Positions 17,118 to 25,257 of a DNA stretch of 64,000 bases are shown here, piece after piece. How positions within the stretch are numbered: the first letter of the stretch is position 1; each line of letters opens with the position of its first letter. The stretch lies in the NCBI RefSeq assembly GCF_025499465.1, contig NZ_JAIMCA010000001.1, positions 434,001 to 498,000 on the forward strand, read 5' to 3'. The position numbers and the translations under genes are program-made. The stretch comes from Allobosea sp. BH3 (GTDB lineage Bacteria > Pseudomonadota > Alphaproteobacteria > Rhizobiales > Beijerinckiaceae). The notes below the pieces were generated by a model. It did not search any database and was not told the DNA's origin. It saw nothing but the letters and a program-made list of their open reading frames with translations.

Positions 17118-17857
17118 GTCCGCCACCTCAGCAGATGGCCGGAGAGCCGGCGGAAGCAACGATCGGCGAGGAAGCCGAGCAGCATCACCGTGAAGGTGCA
17201 GGCGAACATCTTGGGGTACTGGCTGCCATCGCCATAGATGCGGATCAGAAAGCCGATGCCCTCGTTGGATATCAGCAACTCCGAGGAGACGAGCAGCACG
17301 AAGGTCAGCGCCAGCGCGGTGCGCACGCCTGCGAGGATGTCCGGGATCGCCGCCATCACGGCGACATCACGCAGCCGCGCCCAGCCATTCGCGCCCAGGC
17401 TCGCCGCCGACCAGATAAGCGTACGCTCGACGCCACGAACGCCGTTGAAGGTCGCGGTGCTGATCGGCAGGAAGCAACCGAGAAAGATCAGGAAGACCTT
17501 CGACGAGTCGCCGATGCCGAACCAGATGATCGTCAGTGGGATCAGGGCCGATTTCGGCAGCGGATAGAACAGCTGGACAATCGGGCCGATCGTCAGATTG
17601 ACGCTACGCCAGGTCGCCATCGAGGTGCCCAGCGCGATGCCAAGCACGAGAGCCGCCGAAAGCCCGGCAAGCCCGCGCAGCACCGAGGCGACGATGTTGC
17701 GGTAATAATCCGGATCGGCCAGCAGATCGCCCCAAGCGGCGAGAATCGTCGAGAGTGGCGGCAGTGCATATTGCGAGACCACGCCGCTGCGCGAGACCAG
17801 CTCCCAGAGCAAGGCGAGGATCGCGAGCGGCGCGTAGGTCGCGGCGAACCTAGCCAT
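17114..17857 (-). CDS. ABC transporter permease (taurine/nitrate type), first subunit
   Basis: A 247-residue inner-membrane protein of the binding-protein-dependent permease family. The EAA loop is AASLGANGWARLRDVAVMAAIPDI and is followed by AGVRTALALTFVLLVSSELL. KSALIPLTIIWFGIGDSSKV near residue 100 is the typical TauC/SsuC cytoplasmic segment. The gene overlaps the ATPase stop by eight bases and the next permease by four, so subunits are coupled in translation. Confidence 0.92.
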   Translation of the reverse strand: MARFAATYAPLAILALLWELVSRSGVVSQYALPPLSTILAAWGDLLADPDYYRNIVASVLRGLAGLSAALVLGIALGTSMATWRSVNLTIGPIVQLFYPLPKSALIPLTIIWFGIGDSSKVFLIFLGCFLPISTATFNGVRGVERTLIWSAASLGANGWARLRDVAVMAAIPDILAGVRTALALTFVLLVSSELLISNEGIGFLIRIYGDGSQYPKMFACTFTVMLLGFLADRCFRRLSGHLLRWRT

Positions 17858-18650
17858 GCGAGGCTCCGATCTCCGCCTTCACCTGGTTCCAGATGTATTC
17901 GACCGTATCGTCGAAGCGCTTGCCGCCGGCGAACTCACCACCCTTCTCGAAATCAGTGTCGACGATCTCCTTGATCCGGCCCGGGCGCTTCGTCATCAGC
18001 ACGACCCGCTGCGACAGATAGACGGCCTCGCGAACGTCGTGGGTGACGAAGAGCACCGTCTTGCCCGTGCTGCGCCAGATCTCCAGCAGCTGCTCCTGCA
18101 TGATGCTGCGCGTCTGCGCGTCGAGCGCGCCGAAGGGCTCGTCCATCAGCAGGATCGAGGGGTCGACGGCCAGCGTCCGCGCAATCGCCGCGCGCTGGCG
18201 CATGCCGCCCGAGAGCTGCGAGGGGAAGCTGTCCTCGAAGCCGGCGAGCCCCACCTCCCGGATAAGCCGCGCAGCGCGCTCGAGCCGCTCAGCCTTCGGA
18301 ACACGCTGTTTCTCCATGCCGTAGAGCACGTTCTGCTGCACGGTCTTCCAGGGGAACAGGGCGAATTGCTGGAAGACCACGCCGCGATCAGGCCCCGGCC
18401 CCGCAAGCGGACGCCCCTCGACTATGATCGAGCCCTGGTTGAAGGGCACGAAGCCGCCGACGATGTAGAGCAGCGTGGACTTGCCGCAGCCGGAAGGACC
18501 CAGGATCGAGACGAACTCGCCCTTCGCAATCGACAGCTCGATGCCATCGAGCGCGCGGACCTTCTGCTGGCCGGCCGTCTCGTATTCGAAATTGAGCCCG
18601 GAGATCTCGATGGCCGCCTCGGCGGCAGCCGTAGCGGGCAAGCCGTTCAC
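17850..18650 (-). CDS. ABC transporter ATP-binding protein (SsuB/TauB type)
   Basis: Translation probably begins at GTG 18650, which forms a GTGA overlap with the oxidoreductase stop; an upstream frame to 18845 is only a shadow of that gene. The 266-residue product has Walker A GPSGCGKST, GVVFQQFALFPWKTV, signature LSGGMRQR, and Walker B ILLMDEPFGALD, followed by the H-loop VTHDVREAVYL. These are the nitrate/sulfonate/taurine ATPase features. It energises the two permeases encoded downstream. Confidence 0.93.
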   Translation of the reverse strand: MNGLPATAAAEAAIEISGLNFEYETAGQQKVRALDGIELSIAKGEFVSILGPSGCGKSTLLYIVGGFVPFNQGSIIVEGRPLAGPGPDRGVVFQQFALFPWKTVQQNVLYGMEKQRVPKAERLERAARLIREVGLAGFEDSFPSQLSGGMRQRAAIARTLAVDPSILLMDEPFGALDAQTRSIMQEQLLEIWRSTGKTVLFVTHDVREAVYLSQRVVLMTKRPGRIKEIVDTDFEKGGEFAGGKRFDDTVEYIWNQVKAEIGASHG

Positions 18651-19798
18651 GACGACAGCTCCGGCAGGTCGACCCAGCGCCGCTCGGCATGGCTGCGGTA
18701 GCAGGCATCGACCAGCTGAAGCGCCCTCGCCCCGGAAATGAGTGGCGAAGGGAAAGGCGAGCCGTCCTGCACATGGCGCAGGAACAGCTCCCAGCCCATG
18801 CGATAGCTGTTGAGGTAGGGGTCCATCGAGGGGACCTCCTGCCATTTGGCGAGGTGGTCGTTGTCCTGGAATACATCGACATCCCAGCGCGGGCGCGGCG
18901 TCGCGGCGAGCGGCTGGAGAAAGCAGCGATGCAGCGTCGCATAGGCCGAGCCGTCGGTGCCGTCCACCTGGATCGTCAGCATGTCCTCGCGCCGCACGCG
19001 GGTAACCCAGGAGCTGGCGATCTGCACTGTCACGCCGCCATCGAGCTCGACCGTAGCGAAGGCCTCATCCTCGACATCGACGTCGTAAGGCTCGCCGCGC
19101 TCGTCGATGCGCCGCGGAATCCGCGTCGCCATGCGACAGGACACCGAGGTCATCGTCCCGAACAGCGTCTCGACGATGTAGCGCCAGTGCGGAAACATAT
19201 CGAGGACGAGCCCGCCGCCCTCTGCCCGCTTGTAGTTCCAGCTCGAGCGCTGCGAGGGATGCAGCGCGCCGTCGAAGATCCACCAGCCGAAATCGAGCCG
19301 CACCGTCAGCATGCGGCCGAGCGCCCCGCTCTCGATCACCTTGCGTAGCTTCTGCAGCCCCGGCAGGTAGATCTTGTCCTGGACCACGCCGTTCCGGACG
19401 CCGGCGGCCTGCGCCCCCCGCGCGATCGCCAGCGCCTCATCACGATCGCCCGCGATCGGCTTCTCCAGATAGACGTGCTTGCCGGCCGCTATCGCCGCCA
19501 GCGCCCGCTCCCTGCGCCCCACGGTGGCGCTGACGTCGAAATAGATCTCGTTGCGCGCATCGGCGAGGCAGGCCTCGCTGTCCGTGCTCCATTCCAGCCC
19601 GCCATGTGCCACGGAAAGCTGCTTCAGCTTGTCCGGGTTGCGCCCGAGCAGCACCGGCTCCGGCATCAGCACCACGCCACCCTGGCAGCGAACGCCTCCC
19701 TCGCGCCGTATGGCAAGTAGCGAGCGGACGAGATGCTGGTTCGTTCCCAGCCGCCCGGTCACGCCATTCATGATGATGCGCAAATTCCGCGTGCTCAC
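18647..19798 (-). CDS. Gfo/Idh/MocA family oxidoreductase
   Basis: The start is placed at GTG 19798, so the protein begins STRNLRIIMNGVTGRLGTNQHL as the family expects; an earlier frame start would add about 40 charged residues. The 383-residue product has an N-terminal NAD(P) Rossmann fold with GVTGRLG in place of GxGxxG, and the family motif EKPIA (HVYLEKPIAGD). The C-terminal sheet domain includes AEGGGLVLDMFPHWRYIVETLFG, in which the His probably serves in catalysis. Enzymes of this family oxidise or epimerise sugars, inositols and related polyols. It heads the importer operon and faces a GntR gene across 191 bases. Confidence 0.88.
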   Translation of the reverse strand: MSTRNLRIIMNGVTGRLGTNQHLVRSLLAIRREGGVRCQGGVVLMPEPVLLGRNPDKLKQLSVAHGGLEWSTDSEACLADARNEIYFDVSATVGRRERALAAIAAGKHVYLEKPIAGDRDEALAIARGAQAAGVRNGVVQDKIYLPGLQKLRKVIESGALGRMLTVRLDFGWWIFDGALHPSQRSSWNYKRAEGGGLVLDMFPHWRYIVETLFGTMTSVSCRMATRIPRRIDERGEPYDVDVEDEAFATVELDGGVTVQIASSWVTRVRREDMLTIQVDGTDGSAYATLHRCFLQPLAATPRPRWDVDVFQDNDHLAKWQEVPSMDPYLNSYRMGWELFLRHVQDGSPFPSPLISGARALQLVDACYRSHAERRWVDLPELSS

Positions 19799-19943
19799 TG
19801 CCCTGCCCGTCCGCTCAATCTCGTCGACCGCACGAGGCCGGCCCAAGGCAGCCTCGCTCGACCTCAGCCACGTTCGCCCGCCGCGGCGGAGTTCCGAAGA
19901 ACCTGTCCACCGCGGCATGGGCCGCTCTTCCCAAGCAAACTAC

Positions 19944-19959
19944 CAACTGCTAACAGTTG
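19944..19959. promoter_or_regulatory. candidate operator between Gfo/Idh operon and gntR
   Basis: CAACTGCTAACAGTTG is a perfect 6-4-6 inverted repeat in the divergent promoter region. It ends 30 bases upstream of the gntR start at 19990 and lies 146 bases from the oxidoreductase start. The position and symmetry fit a site for the GntR protein encoded next to it. Confidence 0.5.
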
Positions 19960-19989
19960 CGTGTCGAACGAATTAGGACCCTTTACGCG

Positions 19990-20724
19990 ATGGCGCGTCA
20001 AGCCTCGAGATTGCACAGCGTGCTCGAAGTTCCGTCAGTCGCCTTCTCGCCGGTCGCTGGCGAGACGCTGCCGGAGCTCGCTGCAGCGCAGATTTACCGG
20101 GCCATCATCGAAGGCCGGCAGCCGCCCGGCAGCCGGCTCTCGGAGGCTTCGATCGCCCGCGCCATGCAATTGTCGCGCGGCCCGATCCGCGAGGGTCTGC
20201 GCCTGCTGGAGCGGAAGGGCCTGTGCGAGTTCCGCGTCCGGCGCGGCTTCTTCGTCAAGATGCTGACGCCTCCCGGCATCGACGACCTCTTCGGGGTCCG
20301 GTTCGCGATGGAGCGCATGGGCATCGAGCAGGGCTTGCGGCGCGGCAGCGACGAGGCGCTGCGTTCGCTGGTCGCCTGGCGCGAGCGGCTGATGCGGGCT
20401 GACAAGCTCGGCCCGCCGCAGAGCCCTGCGACGCTGGTCGAGGAGGATCTCGCGCTTCACGGGCTGATCGTCGCGCTTTCCGGCAATTCGTCGCTCGTCG
20501 CCGCCTTCGAGGTCGTGCTGGCCGAGACGCGCCTCGCTCTCTCGCTCGTCAACCTGAAGCTCGGCCGCCTGGCACGCGTCGTTTCACACCATGGCGACCT
20601 GATCGATGCCCTGCTGGCGCGTGACGAAGCCCGGGCGCTGGCCGAGCTCGAAGGCCATCTCAATCGCAGCCGCGACCGCATCCTCAGCAAGATCGACGCG
20701 ATAGATCCTGCCGAGGCGTCGTGA
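19990..20724 (+). CDS. GntR family (FadR/FCD type) transcriptional regulator
   Basis: The start at 19990 yields 244 residues; a frame start at 19957 overlaps the palindrome and has no better ribosome site. The winged helix spans about residues 25-90 (IYRAIIEGRQPPGSRLSE, ARAMQLSRGPIREGLRLLERKGL, RRGFFVK). The C-terminal all-helical FCD domain (VRFAMERMGIEQGLRR to LEGHLNRSRDRIL) binds a carboxylate ligand in related regulators. It is divergent from the Gfo/Idh-importer operon and is followed after 42 bases by the LVIVD-repeat gene, so it may regulate both directions. Confidence 0.9.
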   Translation: MARQASRLHSVLEVPSVAFSPVAGETLPELAAAQIYRAIIEGRQPPGSRLSEASIARAMQLSRGPIREGLRLLERKGLCEFRVRRGFFVKMLTPPGIDDLFGVRFAMERMGIEQGLRRGSDEALRSLVAWRERLMRADKLGPPQSPATLVEEDLALHGLIVALSGNSSLVAAFEVVLAETRLALSLVNLKLGRLARVVSHHGDLIDALLARDEARALAELEGHLNRSRDRILSKIDAIDPAEAS

Positions 20725-20766
20725 TCGCCTCCCCTTTCCGCCAAGACCGCTGCCCGGAGCAACCGC

Positions 20767-22008
20767 ATGACCGCCGACCCGTTCGCCAGCTCGGGCCAGA
20801 TCTGGAACTTCAAATTTCTCTCGCACAATCAGCTCAATGGCTTCGGCGGCATGGGCGAAGGCATGTCGATCCAGATCGCCAAGGACGGGCGGCGGATCAT
20901 GTGGCTCGCGCATGAGAGCGCGCCGAAGAATTTCACCGGCGTCGACGTCACCGATCCGCGCAATCCGAAGATTGTTGCACAGACCGATCTGCCGCACGGG
21001 CAGATGCGCTCCAACTCGCTGGAGGTCGTCGGCGACATCATGGCCGTCGCCTACCAGACGCTGAAGCCCGGCATGCAGCCGGCAGGCTTCGAGCTGTTCG
21101 ACATCTCCGTACCCGAGAGCCCGCGCTCGATCAGCTTCTTCGATGCGTCGGGTCCGCGCTCGCGCGGCGTCCACCAGCTCTGGTTCGTCGATGGCCGCTA
21201 CATCCACATGGCGGCCGGCGCGGCCGATTTCCTGCCGCGCAACCAGAAGGACGACCAGTGCTACCGCATCATCGACATCGGCAACCTCACGGCGCCGCGC
21301 GAGGTCGGCCGCTGGTGGATTCCCGGCATCGCCGAGGGTGACGCCGAGCCGCCGATTCCGCGGCACATTCCGCCGGCGGCGGAGGATGTCGGATTTCGCG
21401 CCCACAATACCAACGTCTATCCGCAGCGGCCGGACCGGGCCTATCTCGGCTATATCGACGGCGGCATGATCATCCTCGACATCGCCGACATGTCGCGGCC
21501 CAAGATGGTCTCGCGCTGGGACAACTCTCCCCCTTTCAAGGGCTTCACCCATACGGTGCTGCCGCTGTTCGACCGGGACCTCTTCATCGTCACCGACGAG
21601 GCCGTGCGCGAGGACGGCTCGGACCTGCCGAAGCTGACATGGATCGTAGACGGTCGCGACGAGACCAACCCCGTCCCGATCTCCACCCTCCCCGCCCCCG
21701 CGGCCGATCTCTTCGGCCGCTCCGACCGGCGCATCGGCGTGCACAACCTGCATGAGAACGTGCCGCTGCCGACCTCGTGGCAGTCGGACCAGGTAGTGAT
21801 CGGCACCTTCTTCGGCGCCGGCCTGCGCGCCTTCGACATCGCCAATCCCTACCAGCCGCGCGAGATCGCGAGCTTCGTGCCGCCGGCGCCAGCGCTCTCG
21901 GACAAGGATTCGATCTCGCTCAACGACGTTTTCGTCGACGAGCGCGGCATCGTCTACACGGTCGATCGCTTCAGCGGCGGCCTCTATACGCTCGAAATGG
22001 AGTTCTGA
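20767..22008 (+). CDS. LVIVD-repeat beta-propeller protein
   Basis: This 413-residue protein has no signal peptide and repeats a blade pattern in which a hydrophobic strand ends in D-I/V-S/T-x-P: FTGVDVTDPRNPKIVA, FELFDISVPESPRSIS, YRIIDIGNLTAPREVG, MIILDIADMSRPKMVS, LRAFDIANPYQPREIA. These are LVIVD repeats, which build a propeller with unknown chemistry. His residues recur at similar places (VHQLWFVDG, AHNTNVYP, FTHTVLPLF, VHNLHENVP), which could bind a metal. Its gene lies between gntR and a CobW GTPase, six bases before the latter, so a metal centre loaded by that chaperone is an attractive but untested idea. Confidence 0.85.
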   Translation: MTADPFASSGQIWNFKFLSHNQLNGFGGMGEGMSIQIAKDGRRIMWLAHESAPKNFTGVDVTDPRNPKIVAQTDLPHGQMRSNSLEVVGDIMAVAYQTLKPGMQPAGFELFDISVPESPRSISFFDASGPRSRGVHQLWFVDGRYIHMAAGAADFLPRNQKDDQCYRIIDIGNLTAPREVGRWWIPGIAEGDAEPPIPRHIPPAAEDVGFRAHNTNVYPQRPDRAYLGYIDGGMIILDIADMSRPKMVSRWDNSPPFKGFTHTVLPLFDRDLFIVTDEAVREDGSDLPKLTWIVDGRDETNPVPISTLPAPAADLFGRSDRRIGVHNLHENVPLPTSWQSDQVVIGTFFGAGLRAFDIANPYQPREIASFVPPAPALSDKDSISLNDVFVDERGIVYTVDRFSGGLYTLEMEF

Positions 22009-22014
22009 GGCGCG

Positions 22015-23034
22015 ATGCCGGCCGGCTCGGCCCAAGCGCCTTTCGGGCGGCCGGCGCGGGACGAGGGTGCGGGGCGCGTCCCCGTCTTCGTCGTCACGGG
22101 CTTTCTCGGTGCCGGCAAAACGACGCTGATCCGCTCCCTCCTCGACACGGCGGACGGCGAGGGCACGGCCGTCGTCGTAAACGAGTTCGGTGAGATCGGC
22201 ATCGACCAGGACCTGCTGCGCAGCAGCACCGAGGCGACGGTCCTGCTCGGTAATGGCTGTGTCTGCTGCAGCATGCGCAGCGACCTTCAGGAGACACTCC
22301 GGCAGCTCTGGATCGAGCGCTCGCGCGGCGCGATCCCGGCCTTTCGCCGGGTCGTGGTCGAGACGACCGGCCTCGCCGACCCCGGGCCGATCCTGCAGAC
22401 CTTCCTGACCGACCGGGCGCTCGGCGCGGAATTCTACCTGCGCAAGCTGATCTGCGTTGCGGCGCTGCCCGCGCTCGAAGAGACGCTTGCGGGCATGCCC
22501 GAGGCTGGGCGGCAACTCGCCTTGGCCGACTGCGTCGTCACCACCAAGGCCGACCTCGCCGCCCCTGACGAGGCCGAGAGCGCGATCGAGGCCACCCGCT
22601 CGGTCAATCCGCATGCACAGCTGCTGTCCGCGGCGCATGGCGAGCTCGCGCCGGAACTCTTTCTCGCATCGGCCTTGCCCGCCCGCCGCAGCGGGTTCCG
22701 AGCGGAGAGTACGGACGGTCACCTAGGCCAGATCACGAGCTTCGCCATAACGCTCAAGGAGCCGATGGAGTGGCAGGCCTTCGCGGCGGCGCTCGATCTG
22801 ATCAGGAAGCTGCGCGGAGCCGACCTGCTGCGTCTGAAGGGGCTTGTCGACGTGCAGGGCAGGCCGGGGCCCGTCGTGATCCAGATCGTCGGGCACTTCG
22901 CGCACCCGCCGGTCGAACTCACCGCATGGCCGGAGGGCGAGCGTTCCTCGCGGCTCGTGGCCATCACGCGCGGCATCGCACAAAGCGATCTGCTCTCGCT
23001 GCTCGATGCTGTACATCGCCTGGGGGTTCGCTAG
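22015..23034 (+). CDS. CobW/COG0523 family metal-chaperone GTPase
   Basis: A 339-residue G3E GTPase. Walker A is GFLGAGKTT near residue 29, the metal-binding CxCC motif is in GNGCVCCSMRSDL, ETTGLADP is the switch segment, and TKAD gives base specificity. The C-terminal CobW domain (ITSFAITLKEPMEW to DAVHRLGVR) carries HFAHPP near its end. Such proteins deliver Zn, Co or other metals to client enzymes. No zinc-uptake genes are nearby; the only partner in the operon is the LVIVD-repeat protein six bases upstream, making it the likely client. Confidence 0.9.
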   Translation: MPAGSAQAPFGRPARDEGAGRVPVFVVTGFLGAGKTTLIRSLLDTADGEGTAVVVNEFGEIGIDQDLLRSSTEATVLLGNGCVCCSMRSDLQETLRQLWIERSRGAIPAFRRVVVETTGLADPGPILQTFLTDRALGAEFYLRKLICVAALPALEETLAGMPEAGRQLALADCVVTTKADLAAPDEAESAIEATRSVNPHAQLLSAAHGELAPELFLASALPARRSGFRAESTDGHLGQITSFAITLKEPMEWQAFAAALDLIRKLRGADLLRLKGLVDVQGRPGPVVIQIVGHFAHPPVELTAWPEGERSSRLVAITRGIAQSDLLSLLDAVHRLGVR

Positions 23035-23224
23035 GCGCTGGAAGTCTTTTTCCTCACCTCGGTTCATACGCTTCGACGAGATCTGCTGACGAGCGTCTGC
23101 ATACTGAGCCAAGATTAAGGCAGGTCGGCAGCTCGCTCCAGGCATTCCTGGAAATCCCGCCGCAAACGTTGTCAATTCCGAACGCATCTCAAAATGGCGG
23201 GCACCGGACATCAAAGCCTGGCAG

Positions 23225-24292
23225 CTATTTGGGCGGGGTCCTGTGCTGCATGGCCAGAAGCGTGCTCAACTGCGCGATCACCATCTCCATCCTCGAAAAA
23301 TTCGAGTTGAGCTTCAGCTTGTCGACCATGGCCGGATTGTCGAGGATCATTCCAGCAGGATAAATTTGGAAGTTGTTCCAGATAGCCCGAAGCCCATGCC
23401 GGTCAGACAGGGCTCTCTCGACGAAATTCTTCCATGCATCTTTCGGGTCGCCCGGAGCGGCGCGATTTGTCCCGCGATTCACGTTGGCACCGCTCCAGTT
23501 CCAGTTCGTCAGAAAATGCGCGCGCGTAGGCGTCGTCGGGATGCCGCTCCATTGAAATTCAAGCGTCCCCTCGCCAAACGGAATCCGTGGCGTGACCGGA
23601 AGTCGGAAGCTCTTGAACAGTTCCTGCGCCTCCAGATCAGTATCCCCCTGATAGGCGGCTGGATCGAATACGCCGGCTCCATACACTGACTTCCCCTCGA
23701 AGATCAGCTTTCCGCCGAAGCGCCTGATTCCTTCGCGAATGATCTTGGACATTTCCTTTGTCGCAGAATGTCCGTACGCGGCATCGGTGTCGGGGTGCTT
23801 TTCATGGCCAAGTTTAATATGCGGGTATGCTTCCCAGAAGGCTTGCCTGCCGGATTTATCGGGATCAAATTTTGGTTTCTTGCCTTTCTTGTCGAATTCC
23901 ATGGCGAGATGAATAAATTCCGCAATATTGAGCTTCCTATTCCGGAACAGGTCGTTATCCATGCCATAATACATGTCCATCATCTGATACCCTCCCTGGA
24001 TCAGTGATGCCGTGCGCGGGCCGGGATCGTAGAACTTGAATGAGCGTCCCGCTATCCGCGAATAATGCCTGGCATGCAGCTGAGTCTGGTGCGTCCAATG
24101 CGCAGCCGCACGCGCGACGGGATTGCCCCGCCCGCCGTAATGCATCGCCTCCGGGCCAACCGTGCCGTAAATGAAGACGCTTTCGCGAAATTGCGATCTG
24201 ACCGCTGCCTTTGCATAGACCTTGCTGTCTCCATGCGGCGAGTATTTCACATTGTTGAGAGCGTAGGCGAAGCGTTCCTCAAAGTTGGCCAT
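23225..24292 (-). CDS. orphan protein of unknown function, atypical base composition
   Basis: I do not recognise this 355-residue protein. It has no signal peptide or membrane segment and is rich in His, Tyr, Trp and Arg (HWTHQTQLHARHYSRIAG; MMDMYYGMDND; TNWNWSG). Two Lys-rich patches occur (KKGKKPKFDPDKSGRQ). By hand count 23881-23940 is 24/60 G+C and 23701-23760 is 30/60, whereas neighbouring genes run near two thirds, which points to recent transfer. It stands alone, convergent with the CobW gene (190-base gap) and 151 bases beyond the polyamine-type importer. No mobile element borders it. The ATG at 24292 gives the longest frame; its ribosome site (GATGGAG) is acceptable. Confidence 0.7.
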   Translation of the reverse strand: MANFEERFAYALNNVKYSPHGDSKVYAKAAVRSQFRESVFIYGTVGPEAMHYGGRGNPVARAAAHWTHQTQLHARHYSRIAGRSFKFYDPGPRTASLIQGGYQMMDMYYGMDNDLFRNRKLNIAEFIHLAMEFDKKGKKPKFDPDKSGRQAFWEAYPHIKLGHEKHPDTDAAYGHSATKEMSKIIREGIRRFGGKLIFEGKSVYGAGVFDPAAYQGDTDLEAQELFKSFRLPVTPRIPFGEGTLEFQWSGIPTTPTRAHFLTNWNWSGANVNRGTNRAAPGDPKDAWKNFVERALSDRHGLRAIWNNFQIYPAGMILDNPAMVDKLKLNSNFSRMEMVIAQLSTLLAMQHRTPPK

Positions 24293-24443
24293 ATTCCATC
24301 TCCACGCTCTCTATACATTCGATTATCCACGGACTCCGTAGCGATATCGTCATCTGAATAGATGTCAGCGCTGCGAAACGCCACGAGAACGGCGGCCAGA
24401 TCGTTCGTCTCGGCAGTGCAATCTTAAGATCTGGCCTCCACGA

Positions 24444-25256
24444 TCAATCGCCTTTTCCGAACATCTGCGAAATCGCCAGCAGCAACGATGTCATCACGAT
24501 CATGATGGTCGAGATCGCGGCGATGGTCGGGTCGATCTGGTCGCGAAGCGCCAGGAACATCATGCGCGTCAGCGTCGCGTTGTCGCCGCCGGAGACGAAG
24601 AGCGCCACCACCACCTCGTCGAAGGAGGTCAGGAAGGAGAGCACGGCGGAGGTGACGATGGCGAAGCCGATCTGCGGCGCCGTCACCATGAGGAAGGCCT
24701 GCGTCCGCGTCGCGCCGAGGCTGCGCGCGACCCGCTCCTGATCCATGTCGAAGCTCTTCAGCGCCGAGCCGACGATCATCATCACGATCGGGACGGCCAA
24801 GGTCGCATGTGCCAGCACGATGCCGAGGAAGGAATTGACCATCCTGAGCTGCACATAGGCATAGAACAGCGCGACGCCGACGAGGATGACCGGGACGATG
24901 GTGGGGGTCAGCAGAACCAGGATCGCGAGCCCGGCGAAGCGCAGCCGCGAGGCATGTAGGCCATAGGCCGCCAGCGTTCCCAGCGGGGTGGCGAGCAGCG
25001 CCGTGCAGAAGCCGGCCTTGAAGGAGGTGGCGGTCGCCGCCATCCAGGTCGATGACGAGAAATAGGCCTCGTACCAGCGCAACGACCATTCCCGCGGCGG
25101 AAACTCCAGATATTGCGACTGGGAGAACGACATCGGGATCACGATCAGCGTGGGCACGGCAAGAAAGGCGAGAATCAGCGCGCCGAGCCCATAGAGCCAC
25201 AGCCGGGAGCGGTGGCTGATCTGCGTGTCGCTGGCGGGGCGGTCGAGCCAGCCCAT
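24444..25256 (-). CDS. spermidine/putrescine-type ABC permease (PotC-like)
   Basis: The ATG at 25256 lies one base past the stop of the PotB-like gene; the frame continues upstream only as a shadow. The 270-residue membrane protein has about six segments. The EAA loop is ERVARSLGATRTQAFLMVTAPQIG and is followed by TSAVLSFLTSFDEVVVALFVSG, the PotC hallmark (SFDEV). IVIPMSFSQSQYLEFPP after the first helix is typical as well. It closes the operon binding protein-PotA-PotB-PotC. Confidence 0.92.
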   Translation of the reverse strand: MGWLDRPASDTQISHRSRLWLYGLGALILAFLAVPTLIVIPMSFSQSQYLEFPPREWSLRWYEAYFSSSTWMAATATSFKAGFCTALLATPLGTLAAYGLHASRLRFAGLAILVLLTPTIVPVILVGVALFYAYVQLRMVNSFLGIVLAHATLAVPIVMMIVGSALKSFDMDQERVARSLGATRTQAFLMVTAPQIGFAIVTSAVLSFLTSFDEVVVALFVSGGDNATLTRMMFLALRDQIDPTIAAISTIMIVMTSLLLAISQMFGKGD

Positions 25257-25257
25257 C

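Noticed and set aside
18651..18845. Longer N-terminus for the taurine-type ATPase.
   Set aside because: It is only the reading-frame shadow of the Gfo/Idh gene; GTG 18650 gives the expected length and a 4-base overlap.
20584..22722. A 712-codon minus-strand frame opposite gntR, the LVIVD gene and cobW.
   Set aside because: The plus-strand genes carry clear motifs in three adjacent frames; the antisense product has no recognisable domain.
23225..24292. Interpretation of the low-G+C orphan as a prophage or toxin gene.
   Set aside because: No phage, integrase, immunity or secretion gene is adjacent and no motif supports it; left as unknown.
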